Both the position numbers and the translations under genes were made by a program. Below the pieces are notes generated by a model. That model did not search any database. It was not told the origin of the DNA and was given only the letters and a program-made list of their open reading frames with translations. From NCBI GenBank assembly GCA_029990175.1, contig JARKIP010000022.1, positions 23,782,001 through 23,846,000 on the forward strand: a stretch of 64,000 bases of DNA. The letters run 5' to 3'. Each line of letters begins with the position of its first letter. Within the stretch, counting starts at the first letter, position 1. The stretch comes from Petunia secreta (Eukaryota; Streptophyta; Magnoliopsida; Solanales; Solanaceae). Below are positions 45,342 through 56,318 of the stretch, piece after piece.

Positions 45342-46230
45342 TTTTGAATGTCACTCGGGTACACCAATTTAGTGGGGCAGGATCACTCAAGCTTGATTCA
45401 ACAAGGCTCCTCGTATTAAAATACTTCCTCAATGATCTATCAAGTTCACAAGAAGAAAAGTACTCTTCGGGTAGAGTGAGTTAATGCGACTCGATGAACG
45501 GACGACCATTTAAATGAGTTCTTAAAGTCAAGAAAGTTCTACGAGTCTTCTTTGAATCCTAATTCCAAACACTCACAAGTATCCTAAAATGCTCAAGACC
45601 TAATACTAATTAAGCAGAAGGAATACTCAAGAAGTACTAGCCGGAAGTAATACAAGCAAAGAACATAAAAAACCTAGGAGAAAAACTACCCTAAAGCTGA
45701 AACAGGGCCAGTCGCTCCACCTCTATTGACCAGGCGGTCCGCCTGAAAATCTTCAAAGAGGGCCAAATGCTGAGGCGGTTCGCCTAAAGCTAAATCCTGC
45801 ATATTCCATTTTTCCACCAAATTTTTGATGGATTTCCACTTGTTTCTCAATTCCAAAGGTACCCAAAGGTGTATTCAATGATTCTAAACATTCCCCAATA
45901 GTTTTTATACCCAAACAAACAACAACAAGCTTGATTTATGATTTAAAGCAAAATTTTCTAGGGTTCAAGAAAGGGGTTTTGAATCTTTCAATTCTTGAAT
46001 CACAACACCAAATCATGTTACGAGTGTACCAAAAGAACGAGAATACATCATATAAGTATCCCCAAGTAACAATCAATGATTAGGGAATCAAATTCAAATC
46101 GATCTATGTACATTTTTTTATTTTTCAATTTTTTACTTTTTTGTTATTTTTGTTTTATCAAAGCAACAACAACAAGAAACTAAATGATACGAAGAACAGG
46201 ACGAGAATTTGTATGAACAAACCCGAGCCG
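45342..46230 (-). other. Element X leader
   Basis: About 0.9 kb of untranslated leader. It contains AGGCGGTCCGCCTG and AGGCGGTTCGCCT palindromes near 45730 and 45775, matching the motif type in the X LTR. Confidence 0.65.
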
Positions 46231-46243
46231 TGCTCTGATACCA
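46231..46243 (-). other. Element X primer binding site
   Basis: On the minus strand TGGTATCAGAGCA, the initiator tRNA-Met type, three bases inside the LTR end. Confidence 0.9.
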
Positions 46244-46246
46244 AAC

Positions 46247-47054
46247 TGATGCAATCCAAAATAGGTGGAAGCAAATACGATAGAACAAGAAAGAAGAGAT
46301 AGAAAAAGAGATAGGAGCAGATGTGGATTGATCAATAATCCAAGTAGCACCTAGGAACGAGTCTCGATACACCTTAGTAGACGTCAAATAATAACTATGC
46401 TAACAAAACTAACCTCATGATTACAATGAATATTGGAACAAGTTTGATCAAGAGGATTGAAGTTCAGATTGAAGTTCAAATTGAATCACCAAGTGAATTC
46501 AAGCCCAAACAAGGGGTTTCTTCATTGAAGAGCTCTCAAGCTTTCAAGTTTCAATATTCAAGTCATGTAAGGGGTGAATGAAATAAATGGCGTAAGGGAG
46601 GCTTTTATAGTTTCCCTTTACATATTATGAAAGGTCATAAATGCCCACAAGTTGGGTCAAAACATTAAAAGCCACGTTCGGCTAAAATAGGAAATACTCA
46701 CAAAATGAACTAAAATCCCATCAAAAACATGACAAGAAGAGGCGGGCCTAGATAAGGAAATGCTTCGCCTATTGAACATCAAAGAGGCCAGCAGATTTGG
46801 GCGGTCTTCCTGTTTTACACGGGCAGTCCGCCTGGTTGAGTGTCTGCAACTTGGAAGTTTGACATTTAGCCAAATTTGGAGAGGAAATGGGGGTAGGCGG
46901 GCCGCCTCTTGCTGTAGCATCACATGCGCTCAAGTGCATGGTCTTCAACTCATCTCAGAAGCCTCTATCTTCCAAGCTCTTTCTTTTGCACCCTTTGCTC
47001 CGTCTTTGCTTGGTTCTTGATGGGTCGCGTCTAGGCTCAATTTGGGCTGCATCA
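46247..47054 (-). repeat. Element X 5' LTR
   Basis: An 808-bp direct repeat of 40773-41573, with plus-strand ends TGATGCAATC and GGGCTGCATCA. Confidence 0.9.
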
Positions 47055-47285
47055 GTAATTACCTCTACTTTGGCTTTTTCACCATCATTCCTCCCTACTC
47101 GACACTAGGTATCCTAAGACTATCATTTCTTTTACCATAAAATGACACTTCTCCCAATCAAGCACAAGCTTAGTTTCAATACATATTTTCAACACTCTTT
47201 CTAAATTAATCAGACACTTAACAAAAGACTTACCTACCACAGAAAAGTCGTCTATAAAAACTTCTATATTATCCTCCACCATATA
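47055..47285 (-). pseudogene. Athila RT fragment
   Basis: Open from 47282 on the minus strand: VEDNIEVFIDDFSVVGKSF carries the catalytic FIDD box, then ETKLVLDWEKCHFMV and IVLGYLVSS. It continues at 40770 after the X insertion. The upstream RT is cut off at about 47285 by other repeat sequence. Confidence 0.85.
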
Positions 47286-47640
47286 TATCGGCCTAAATCT
47301 GATTAGGAAAATAAATCGAATTTGTTTTAGGTTAACTAATAATTGTTTGGATCAAAGTTGTAAGATAACAGAAAATACAACAAACAAATTTGAACAATTG
47401 TAAAGAAACAAAAAGTAAGTGTTTGTTATACATTTCTGTATGCCTTTACATAGTTTTCCAATGACTATTTATAGTCTACAAGAATAAAAAGGGAAAGAAA
47501 TACATTTAATGGTCATTACTCCATGTTCAATCATGGTCAGCCCATGACCTTCCTCTTAAATTTTCGTGTAACGGTCGACAGTTACAGAAGGAAAAAACCT
47601 ATTCACCGAAGAGTAAGACCCTCCCCAAGGGGTAACTTGT
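47286..47640 (-). repeat. Possible Tat-type LTR fragment
   Basis: Starts CGGCCTAAATCTGATTAGG and later has a TTTATAG box, an order that resembles the Retand LTR (CCTAGATCCGATTTTAGG, ATTTATAG), but identity is low and no boundaries or duplication are clear. No gene is seen. Confidence 0.35.
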
Positions 47641-47746
47641 GGACTTTGTAGGTCGTTGATGAAGCTGTTCAATTCAAGGAAACCTCTTGAAACTAGCTTG
47701 AGCGATCCTACCCTACTCAATGACTAAACCCGAGTGTCACCCAAAA

Positions 47747-47806
47747 GTGAAGGAGTGCGTGAGGACGTAATACAATAATCATTTTTCTAAGTCTTTGATT
47801 CTGCAG
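47747..47806 (+). promoter_or_regulatory. Intron-like cassette upstream of Y gag
   Basis: GTGAAGGAGTGCGTGAGG ... TTTTTCTAAG ... TTCTGCAG, 60 nt, ending four bases before ATG 47811. The branch-point-like site is weaker than in X, Z and W. Confidence 0.55.
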
Positions 47807-47810
47807 GTGC

Positions 47811-49399
47811 ATGGCTGGAGAAGGAGATCAGACTGAACGTGTGCTTGAGATCACTTTGGCCGGCCTATTAACTACGATAAGGGTAATGAGTACCTAAATA
47901 GAGAGTATTGAAAGTGAAAGAGCAATTGTGGTCCCAAAAGATGCCGAAGAAGGGACAAGTGACTCTTCCACCTTGAAATCGGAGCCGTTCCATGAAATAG
48001 CTCATAAAAAATAGTTGAGAGAAGAGGCTGCTCGAAATGATAGAGCGTTGGGCATTCCCCAAAACTTTGAATTACTTAAGGCGTTATTCCACCGCTCATG
48101 AGACCCTGGAGGAATGTAGTACCCATGGAGCAAAAAGTTGCAGCTCAATAAGGGAAGTTACCCGGACGTGTGGAGGATTTTGATGTCTATGAGCCACCTT
48201 ATCTGCATAGGAGGCCGAGGTAACTATAGAGGTCGTGGGCAAGGTTGTGGACCTCGAGGGGGTTATGTGGGTATGAATTTAGAGGAGGAGTATGATAATA
48301 CACTAATTCTTATAGAGGTTACCCGGAATTATCCTATGTTGGTCGTGACAATAATTTGAATAGTGTTAGGATTACGATCTCATCATTCAAAAGGACTAAT
48401 GATCCGAAAAGGATCTTAGAGTGGAAGGTTCGCTTGGAGCGGATCTTTGAGACAAATGACAAGTCGGATGAGAAGAAGGCTATGTATGACATTGATTCAT
48501 TCGAGGCTAATGCTTCAAGTTTGTGGGAGTCACTGAAGAGATCGAGGAGAAGACCTTGGTTTCCTGAGTGTATTACTTGGGAAGAGCTGAAACAAGTGAT
48601 GGTGATAAATATGTCACTGCTAAGCACCGTCAAGAACAACTCAAGGAACTCTATGAGCTAAAGCAAGGCCTCAAATTAGTTGAGGAATACTTTGATGAGT
48701 TCAAAAAGAACCAGATTTCCCTTGATATGGAAAGGGAAGATGAGGAGCAAGCCATCATCCGGTTCAATGGTGGGCTCAACCGAGAGTTATCATCACAGTT
48801 GAGGCTGCATATCTTTTATTCACTCCAAGATTCTTTCCATGCCACCATTGATGCTAAAAAGGTGGGCTAAAGATGAGAAGTCTACTCACTATAGAGGGAG
48901 CACCACATCTACTCCTGTGAGCCGAAACAAAGATTGGAAGAGCGCGAGTACTAGTGGTGCTACTGGAAGCTGAGAGGTGAAGAAACCCTTAGAGAAGGGT
49001 ACCTCTAAGAGTGACTCTAAGGAGTCGGGAGGTACTTCTAAAACTCAACTTAATGTTCCTAGGTCTTCTTCTGTTCACTGTCACAAGTGTAGAGCCTATG
49101 CGCACTTTGCTAAAGATTGTCCTACTCGTAGGACCATGATCTTACTTGATGATGGCACAGTCCGTGAGAAAAAGAGTGATAATGAGGTAGAGGAAGGTAA
49201 GGGGGCTGAACATGTTGAGTGTGAAGAAGAGGTGGAAGAGGATGATGTGACTAGCATACTTCCTTTTGGTGCGTAGGAATTGGAGCACCATGAGTATAAA
49301 GAAGGAGGAAGATGTGCAGAGAGAGAACTTGTTCCACACGAGGTGTAGGATTAGGGGTCAAGTTTGTTCAATGTTAGTAGATTTAGGTAGTTGTGCGAA
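47811..49399 (+). pseudogene. Element Y gag and protease N-part
   Basis: ATG 47811 starts MAGEGDQTERVLEITLAGLL, followed by stops. A Gly/Arg-rich linker GRGNYRGRGQGCGPRGGYVG lies near 48210-48270. After a frame change near 48356 the gag core reads LNSVRITISSFKRTNDPKRI and RIFETNDKSDEKKAMYDI. After another near 48600 it reads HRQEQLKELYELKQGLKLVE and MEREDEEQAIIRF. The zinc knuckle CHKCRAYAHFAKDC is at about 49078-49120. Acidic EEEVEEDDVTS ends at a stop (49274). The protease then starts in another frame (ENLFHTRCRIRGQVCSMLVD) and ends at 49399. It is the most decayed of the three plus-strand gags. Confidence 0.85.
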
Positions 49400-49573
49400 T
49401 GATAAGAACCAAACCCCCACAAGACCCTTCACACGGAGCCAAGCTAAGGAGATCTAAGGAGTCCATTTACACTTGGTGAAGAGAGGCCTCGAAGAAGGAA
49501 GCGAGTGGAAGCCATTCAGGGTGATCTCACTAGGCCTCACGCCTAAGGAAGAAGGAGGCATAGCAGAGCCAGG

Positions 49574-49770
49574 CGCCCCGCCTAGCCCGGGCGCCCTGCC
49601 TGGCCAACATGCCGCATAGGAGGTGCAAAATGCACAGGCGGGCCGCCCAGCCAGGCGCCCCACCCAGGCGCCCGCCTAGCCAGGCGCCCCGCCTGACCCA
49701 GGCGCCCCTTCCAGCTTGGGCGCCCAGCTGCAGACCATTTAGAGCGCCCCTCCTAGTCCCCAGGCCCCTT
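49574..49770. repeat. GGCGCC palindrome cluster in Z LTR
   Basis: Many copies of CCAGGCGCCCCGCCTAG-type units, GC-rich against AT-rich surroundings. Each can fold on itself. They produce false Pro/Arg-rich frames. Confidence 0.93.
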
Positions 49771-49876
49771 CCAGCTGTGAAGGCCTATGTTTCTTTTACC
49801 GTTTTGCCCTACGTGGCCTATTTTATAAACCTTAATAGTAAGGGTATTTTAGTCATTGTGCAAGCTTGGGAAACAC

Positions 49877-49885
49877 TATAAATAG
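49877..49885 (+). promoter_or_regulatory. Z LTR TATA box
   Basis: TATAAATAG about 310 bases before the LTR end, in the expected U3 promoter position. Confidence 0.65.
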
Positions 49886-50191
49886 CCATGCTTAGCCTAT
49901 TTTGAACTTAGTTTATGATTGATGAATATTGAACATGAGCATAGCTCTTTGGTATTGAATGAAACCTTTTGATGGGACTTGTTGTTCTTCTAGCGGATCT
50001 AGATGACTTCCTTTCCCCCCGACCATTCTACTTGCGTGCTCACGTTAGCTCGAGGGTAGTTGCTTAGCGTAGGTGTTCTTGTCCTTCTCTCGGGGTGTAA
50101 CGGAACAAGTTCTCCATTGCTACTTGGGATTAGAGATCGAGTTACGCTCGTTCTTATCCTTTTACTTTTTCGCGTTTGATTCTTATCAGTT

Positions 50192-50203
50192 TGGTATTAG
50201 AGC
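50192..50203 (+). other. Element Z primer binding site
   Basis: TGGTATTAGAGC, one change from TGGTATCAGAGC, three bases after the LTR end. Confidence 0.85.
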
Positions 50204-51370
50204 AAGGTTTGGGTATCGTTTCTACGAACCCCCGACCTTTGATTCTTCGTGCCTCGGTTCGTTTCTACTTTAGTTTTTCTTGTTGTTGCTATTGAAAGAA
50301 GAAAAACACAAAAAAATTGAAAAATTTGAAAAATCCAAAAATTTGGTGTTATTTGTTGGTTTGTTGGATTCATGATATGGGTGTTATGGATTCTTGATCG
50401 TGATAGAATTCCCGTTGCTTGGGTACAAAAATTACTTGGATTGGTGAAGTTTGGAAAATTGAAACCCCAAATTTTCCTTAAACCCTTGATGAACTTGTTC
50501 TTTGATGATTTTGGCTTGATTCTTGGGTTGGTTGGATGTTTGATTAATAGCTTGATATTGGGGATTGATTTTCACTGAAAAACAAACGATTTGGTACCAA
50601 TTTTGTGGGATTTGAACATGTTTAACACCAAGTTTGATGAATCACAATCCTTGTTGAAACCCTTTTGATAAACCCTTGTGTTCTTGAGTTCTTGACTTGA
50701 ACCTTGATTTGATTGATTGTTTGGATATAAACTTGATTGGGTTTTGTTAAGGAAGATCAAAAAAAACTTAGGGTATCATTGGATTGTGAAAACAAGTTGA
50801 AAACATCGGATTTGGGGCTTGAAAATTGACTTGGAACAAGTTTGAAACGAGTTGGAAAGAGCTTCAGGCTAGGCGCCCCACCTAAGCCAGGCGCCCCGCC
50901 TAGCCAACTCACTGCATTGGACCCAGGCGCCCCACCTAGGTCCCAGGCGCCCCGCCTGTTTGATTGCAACCTTGGGTGCTCCCCATGAGATCCAGGCGCC
51001 CCACCTGAGTGCTGAAGGAGCTGTTTTAGGTAGATTTTTGTAAGTTTTTTCCATTTGTTTGATTGCATAACATCTAGTTAGTACTACTTTGAGTAATCGT
51101 TCTACTTGATTAGTAGTAGCCCTTTAATTTGATTTTAGGTAACTCGTGCCTAGATAGGAGAGTAGAATTCCAAGAATAAGCGTAGAATTCTTTAACTCAA
51201 GTCCTCACTTCAAAGTGCCTAGCCCATTAACTCCACTCACCCCGGAGTGTGCTTGACTCGTGAATAGTTTGGTTGAGTTGAGGGATTGATATTCATCTGC
51301 GTGAAGCTTTTGGACTACAAGTCGAGTGAAATATCCACCACCACTAAACGAGTGATCCGAGTGAACACAA
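50204..51370 (+). other. Element Z leader with GGCGCC palindromes
   Basis: A 1.2-kb untranslated leader. At 50868-51012 it contains at least five AGGCGCCCC(A/G)CCTA units like those in the Z LTR. The open frames over it have no domain. Confidence 0.8.
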
Positions 51371-51418
51371 GTGAGGGAGTGTGTGAGGTTGTTTTACTAA
51401 CGTTTGTTACTTGTGTAG
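51371..51418 (+). promoter_or_regulatory. Intron-like cassette upstream of Z gag
   Basis: GTGAGGGAGTGTGTGAGG, TTACTAACGTTT (branch-point-like) and TTGTGTAG in 48 nt, ending five bases before ATG 51424. Confidence 0.6.
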
Positions 51419-51423
51419 GTACA

Positions 51424-53299
51424 ATGTCTACCGAAGGAGAAGATTGCTAAGAGTGCCCTTGCTACTATCCTTGCCAAATTGGATAGTATGAACTTGAGGA
51501 TTGAAAGCCTTGAGAAAGTGAATTCAAGTGCTCTAGTGGAGCAAGGGACTTCCAATGTCCAATCGGAGAAAGGGACCCCGAGTGTCCAAGTTGAAGCCTC
51601 AAGTAGTCCTAACTTTACCCCGGAGCAAGTTAGCCATGTTATTGAATTGCTCAATCAACAACGGGTAAAGGATGATCGAGAGAGAATTGATCAAGTATTG
51701 GGCAATACCCAACGAACGGGCATTCCCCGTATCTTGGATAACCCCCCAAGAAACATTCCACTACCAAGACCCATCCGAAATGTGCAACCTCTTGAGCAAG
51801 TCGATAAAGCTCAAGAAGGGGAGGAAGCCGATTATGGTGATGATATGTATGGGTTTGATGATCACTTTCAACCGAGACAAGGTATGAATTGGGGTCGAAA
51901 TGTGGATAGAGGTAGGGGCCGAGGTCGAGGGCCACCTATGGGGTATGTTGGTGGGAATTCTAGAAGGGAGTATGGTGTGAATGAAGATCACAATGGGGGC
52001 CAACCGGAGCCTTTCCGTGGGGGTCGTGACAACACCAACCTCAATAGTGTGAAGCTTAATCTCCCAACCTTTAAAGGGAATTGTGATCCGGAGGCTTACA
52101 TTGAATTGGTGCTACTCATGGAAAGATTGTTTGACACAAATGAGATGACCGATGAGAAGAAAGGCACTTATGCTATTTCATCCTTTGAATCCTATGCATC
52201 TACTTGGTGGGAATCCGTCGGGAGATCAACGAGGAGAGCGGGAATCCCCGTGAATGTGGGTTGGAATGACTTTAAGGGTATTATGAGTATCAAGTACATC
52301 ACTCCTAGATATCGTCAAGAGCAACTCAAGAAACTTTATGAGTTGAAGCAAGGTGTCAAGACGGTGCATGAATATTATGATGAGTTTGAAAGAACTCGAA
52401 TGGCCTTGGATATGGACACCGAAGATGAGGAGCAAGCCGTGATCCGTTTCATGAATGGTTTGAGCTATGGTATAGCTTCGCAATTGAGATTGCATGGTTA
52501 TCTTTCACTTCAAGAAGTCCTTGATGCCGCTATTCAAGCCGAGCAATGGCTTGATAAAGAAAAGTCCAACCTTTTCAAGAGCAACACTTCTACTTCCATG
52601 AACAAGCCAAAGGATTGGAAAAATCCTACTCCCAATGCAAGATTCACAAATGCAAGTGGCCCTAGTGGAGCAAGTGCTAGCAAAGATGTGAAGAAGCCAT
52701 TTGAGAAGTACACACACAATGTTGGAGGTAATTCTAAAACCCAATTGAATACTCCTACTTCTTCTTCCATTCAATGTCTCAAATGCAAGGGGTATGGACA
52801 CTTTGCTAAGGAGTGTCCTACGAAAAGGACCATGGTTGTTGTTGGTGAAAATGCTTATGAACAAGAGAGTGAACCGGAGGAAGATGAGGGAGTAGAGGGA
52901 AATGAGGGAGTAGAGGAGGATGGTCAAGATGACACGGTAGAGGATGAGGAGCCTCATACTTTTCTAGTAGTGAGGAGGAGCTTAGGAGCTATGATTGTGG
53001 AGGATAGCGAAACCTTGCAAAGAGAAAATCTTTTCCATGCTAGGTGTCGTGTCAAGGGTGTTGTATGCTCTATGATCATTGACTCGGGAAGTTGTGCTAA
53101 TGTTGTGAGTCAATCTCTTATAGCCCAATTGAAATTGCCTACCGTGAAACACCCCAAGCCATATCGATTGCAATGGCTTAGTGAATGTGGGGATCTAAAG
53201 GTAGTGAAGCAAGCAATGATCAAGTTTAAAATGGGTAGTTATGTGGATGAACACTTGTTCGACGTGGTGCCCATGCAAGCTTGCCACCTTCTCTTTTGA
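51424..53299 (+). pseudogene. Element Z gag and protease
   Basis: ATG 51424 (MSTEGE) is followed at once by a frame change; the frame is then open to 53299 (606 codons from 51479). A short coiled coil comes first, then an RGRGRGPPMGYVGG linker, then the gag core (NLNSVKLNLPTFKGNCDPEA, TYAISSFESYASTWWES, LKKLYELKQGVKTVHEYY). The zinc knuckle CLKCKGYGHFAKEC lies near 52775-52815, followed by an acidic linker (EPEEDEGVEGNEGVEEDGQD). The protease shows VVCSMIIDSGSCANVVSQSL with the active Asp-Ser-Gly near 53080. TGA at 53297-53299 falls just before the RPWQFDR block, where the sister W has an intact LLLGRPWQYDR. Apart from the start, it is the best-preserved gag of the family in the window. Confidence 0.92.
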
Positions 53300-56200
53300 A
53301 GGCCTTGGCAATTTGATCGACAAGCGGTTCATGATGGGCGTGTCAACACTTACATGCTCCAACTTGAAGGAAGGAAATTTGTGTTGAAGCCCCTAACTCC
53401 CAAAAAAGTGAGTGATGACTACAACCGCATGAGGGAGTTGAGGGAGGCGGCAAAGGCCAAGTCAATCATGGAGACTAGCCCTTTGTCCAAAAGCATGGTG
53501 GCAATCCTACCTTCTTCTTCTACCGGTGGCATATGTGCCATGATGCAACCGGGCGAGATCCTAAGAGGAAATGATGGCACCAAGTTTCTCCTATGCCTAG
53601 TGCACAAAGGTATGATCCTTAACTCTAATTGTGATTTTTCGACTAATCCTTTGCCTAGTGTGTTTGAGAATGTCTTGAAGGATTTTGAGGACATGTTCCC
53701 GGATGAGATGCCGGATGGATTACCTCCTTTGAGGGGTATTGAACACCAAATCGACTTTGTCCCGGGATCCCAAATCCCAAACAAACCGGCTTATAGGAGC
53801 AATCCGGAGGACACAAGAGAATTACAAAAGCAAGTTGATGAATTGCTCACTAAAGGCGTGGTGAGGGAAAGCATGAGTCCTTGTGCCGTGCCCGTGATCC
53901 TTGTTCCCAAAAAGGACGGTACTTGGAGAATGTGTGTTGATTGTCGGGCCGTGAACAAAATAACGGTAAAGTACCGTCATCCCATTCCTCAACTTGATGA
54001 TATGTTAGATGAATTAAGTGGTTCATGTGTGTTTACCAAAATTGACCTTAGGTCCGGCTACCATCAAATCCGGATGAAACCCGGTGATGAATGAAAAACC
54101 GCATTCAAGACCAAGTTTGGTCTCTATGAATGGTTGGTGATGCCCTTTGGGCTCTCCAATGCACCTAGTACTTTCATGAGGCTAATGAACCATGTTCTAA
54201 AGCCATTCATCAACAAGTTTGTGGTCGTCTACTTTGACGATATATTGTTCTATAGCAAATCAAAAGACGACCATGTTGATCACCTTAGGCAAGTGCTTGA
54301 AATGTTTAGAGCCGAAAAGCTCTATGCTAATTTTAAAAATTGTGCCTTTGGTGTTGAGAAGGTAGTCTTCCTTGGGTTTATTATTAGTGCCCAGGTAGTG
54401 GAGGTGGATGAGTCTAAGGTAGAGGCCATACGTGATTAACCTACTCCTACTACTGTGACTCAAGTGAGGAGCTTTCATGGTCTTGCTAGCTTTCATAGAT
54501 GATTTCTGAAAGACTTTAGCTCCATTGCCGCTCCACTCACCGAATTGGTGAAGAAGGACCAACCTTTTGTTTGGGGAGAGCCTCAAGAGGAGGCCTTCCA
54601 AGAATTGAAAAGTAGGTTGAGTACCGCCCCTCTATTGCAATTGCCTGACTTCGGAAAGGAATTTGAGGTTGAATGTGATGCCTCGGGGGTGGGAATTGGT
54701 GGTGTTTTAATGCAAGATAGCAAACCCATCGCCTACTTTAGTGAGAAATTGAAAGGGGCCTCCTTGAATTACTCTATGTATGAGAAGGAGTTGTATGCCC
54801 TTGTGCGAGCCCTTGCCCATTGGCAACACTACCTTTGGCCTCGAGAATTTGTAATCAAAAGTGATCATGAGTCACTCAAGCATCTAAGAGGCCAAGAGAA
54901 GCTCAATAAGAGACATGCCAAGTGAATTGAATTCATTGAGTCTTTTTCCTATGTTATCCAATACAAGAAAGGGAAAGACAATGTTGTGGCGGATGCACTT
55001 TCGAGAAAGTTTGCTCTAGCCACCACTCTCACCTCTAAGCTCATGGGTTTTGAGAGCATTAAATTGATGTATGCTCATGACCCAAAGCTAAAGAGTGTCC
55101 ATGACGTTCTAGAAAAAGGGGAGAGAGTCGAGAAATACCAATAGGTTAATGGATATATCTTCAAAAATGGTAGGGTGTGCATACCCGAGTCCTCTTGGAG
55201 GGAGTTGCTTGTGCACGAGGCACATTGCGGGGGACTCATGGGTCATTTTGGCACAAGAAAGACTTTGGCTATTCTTAAAGAACAATTTCATTGGCCAAAG
55301 ATGGGGGTGTAAGTTGAAAAGTTATGCAACAATTGCCTTGAGTGCAAGCGTGCTAAATCTAAAGCCCACCCCCATGGGTTGTATACCCCTCTCCCCATAC
55401 CTACTAGTCTGTGGTTGGATATCTCCATGGACTTTGTTATGGGATTACCAAGGACTACGGGGGCCATGATAGCATTTATGTTGTTGTGGATAGGTTCTCC
55501 AAAATGGCTCACTTCATTCCATGCAAGAAATGTGATGATGCACAACATGTTGCTACTTTGTTTATTGATAATGTTTTGAAGTTGCATGGTGTGCCTCAAA
55601 CTATAGTGAGTGATAGGGACACTAAGTTCCTAAGCCATTTTTGGAGGAGTTTATGGGGTGCTTTAGGCACCAAGCTCTTGTTCTCCACGTCCCACCACCC
55701 ACAAACGGATGGGCAAACCGAGGTGGTAAACCGAACTTTGGGTGCTCTTCTTAGAGCCATGACCCGAGGTAAGGCCGGGACTTGGATTGATCGTTTGCCT
55801 CTTATGGAGTTTGCCTATAATCGCACATTGCATAGCATGATTGGCATGACTCTCTTTGAGTGCGTGTATGGTTTTAGCCCCTTGATTCCCCTTGATCTAA
55901 CCCCTTTACCAAGGGAAATGGTTGTTAATTTTGAAAGTAAAGCTAGAGCCAAGGCTTTGGTTGAACTCCATGCAAAGGCAAAGAAGAATTTGGAGGAGGC
56001 CTATGCAAAGGTTGCCTCAAAGAATAACAAAGGACGCAAGAAGGTGGAACTCAAGATGGGTGACTATGTGTGGGTGCACTTCCGGAAAGAAAAGTTTCCA
56101 AACCTTAGGAAAGGGAAGTTGGCACCCCGTGGAGATGGCCCATTCCAAGTGATTTTGAAGATAAACAACAATGCCTATGTGGTCGACTTGCCAAGTGAGT

Positions 56201-56305
56201 ATCAAGTTTCTAATACTTTCAATGTTTGTGACTTGGTTCCTTTGGATGTAGGTGATGACGATGTCTTGGATGATGATGCCTCAATTTCGAGGATGAAATC
56301 TTCTC

Positions 56306-56318
56306 AAGAAGGGGAGGA
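56306..56318 (+). other. Element Z polypurine tract
   Basis: AAGAAGGGGAGGA directly before the 3' LTR start TGATAATAACC, while also coding QEGED in pol. Confidence 0.85.

Larger units (their letters stand above)
40773..47054 (-). mobile_element. Element X: CRM-like, lacking RT, RNase H and integrase
   Basis: LTRs of 801 and 808 bp, PBS TGGTATCAGAGCA, and polypurine tract AAGAAGGGGAGGA. The minus-strand internal part holds gag and most of the protease region, after which coding departs from the CRM-like pol and is replaced by about 1.6 kb of unrelated sequence with a partly open acidic frame. In the first 110 aligned LTR bases roughly one in ten differs, so the insertion is old. It is non-autonomous by design or by deletion, comparable in concept to the non-autonomous CRM relatives described in grasses. 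Confidence 0.85.
32347..47285 (-). mobile_element. Athila-lineage Ty3/gypsy element (3' part), with insertions
   Basis: A minus-strand element with 3' LTR 32347-33581, a polypurine tract, an env-position ORF region, integrase, RNase H and RT. A CRM-like solo LTR sits in its 3' region (34916-35706). Element X (40773-47054) splits pol between RNase H and RT. The 5' side ends at about 47285, inside RT, against other repeat sequence, so gag, protease and 5' LTR are absent. The candidate 3' flanking duplication would be GTTAG (32342-32346); no partner is visible. Confidence 0.85.
47641..49399 (+). mobile_element. Element Y: CRM-like, leader to protease, interrupted by Z
   Basis: A plus-strand leader and gag of the same family as X, Z and W. 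Coding stops at the protease sequence CSMLVDLGSCAN at 49399, where the 5' LTR of Z begins; the rest of Y should lie beyond the window, after Z. The possible duplication is GCGAA (49395-49399). No 5' LTR of Y is visible upstream. Confidence 0.82.
49400..50188 (+). repeat. Element Z 5' LTR
   Basis: 789 bp, from TGATAAGAACCAAACCCCC to GATTCTTATCA. It begins with sequence that in the 3' copy encodes the pol tail (TPTRPFTRSQAKE). A premature TAA at 49455-49457 breaks that reading here. A TATA box TATAAATAG lies at 49877-49885. Confidence 0.92.

Noticed and set aside
49266..49457. Apparent pol-deleted element in which protease fuses to a TRSQAK tail
   Set aside because: The join at 49399/49400 is exactly the start of the Z 5' LTR (TGATAAGAACC), and the tail reading is LTR-encoded. 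It is a nested insertion, not a deletion fusion.
49609..49881. Pro/Arg-rich ORF, and mirror-image Trp/Gly-rich ORFs at 50757-51068
   Set aside because: All come from GGCGCC palindrome units in the Z LTR and leader.
52505..52957. Long minus-strand ORFs across Z and W gag-pol (also 57503-57997 and 61415-61882)
   Set aside because: Shadow frames opposite well-supported coding or leader sequence, with no domain of their own.
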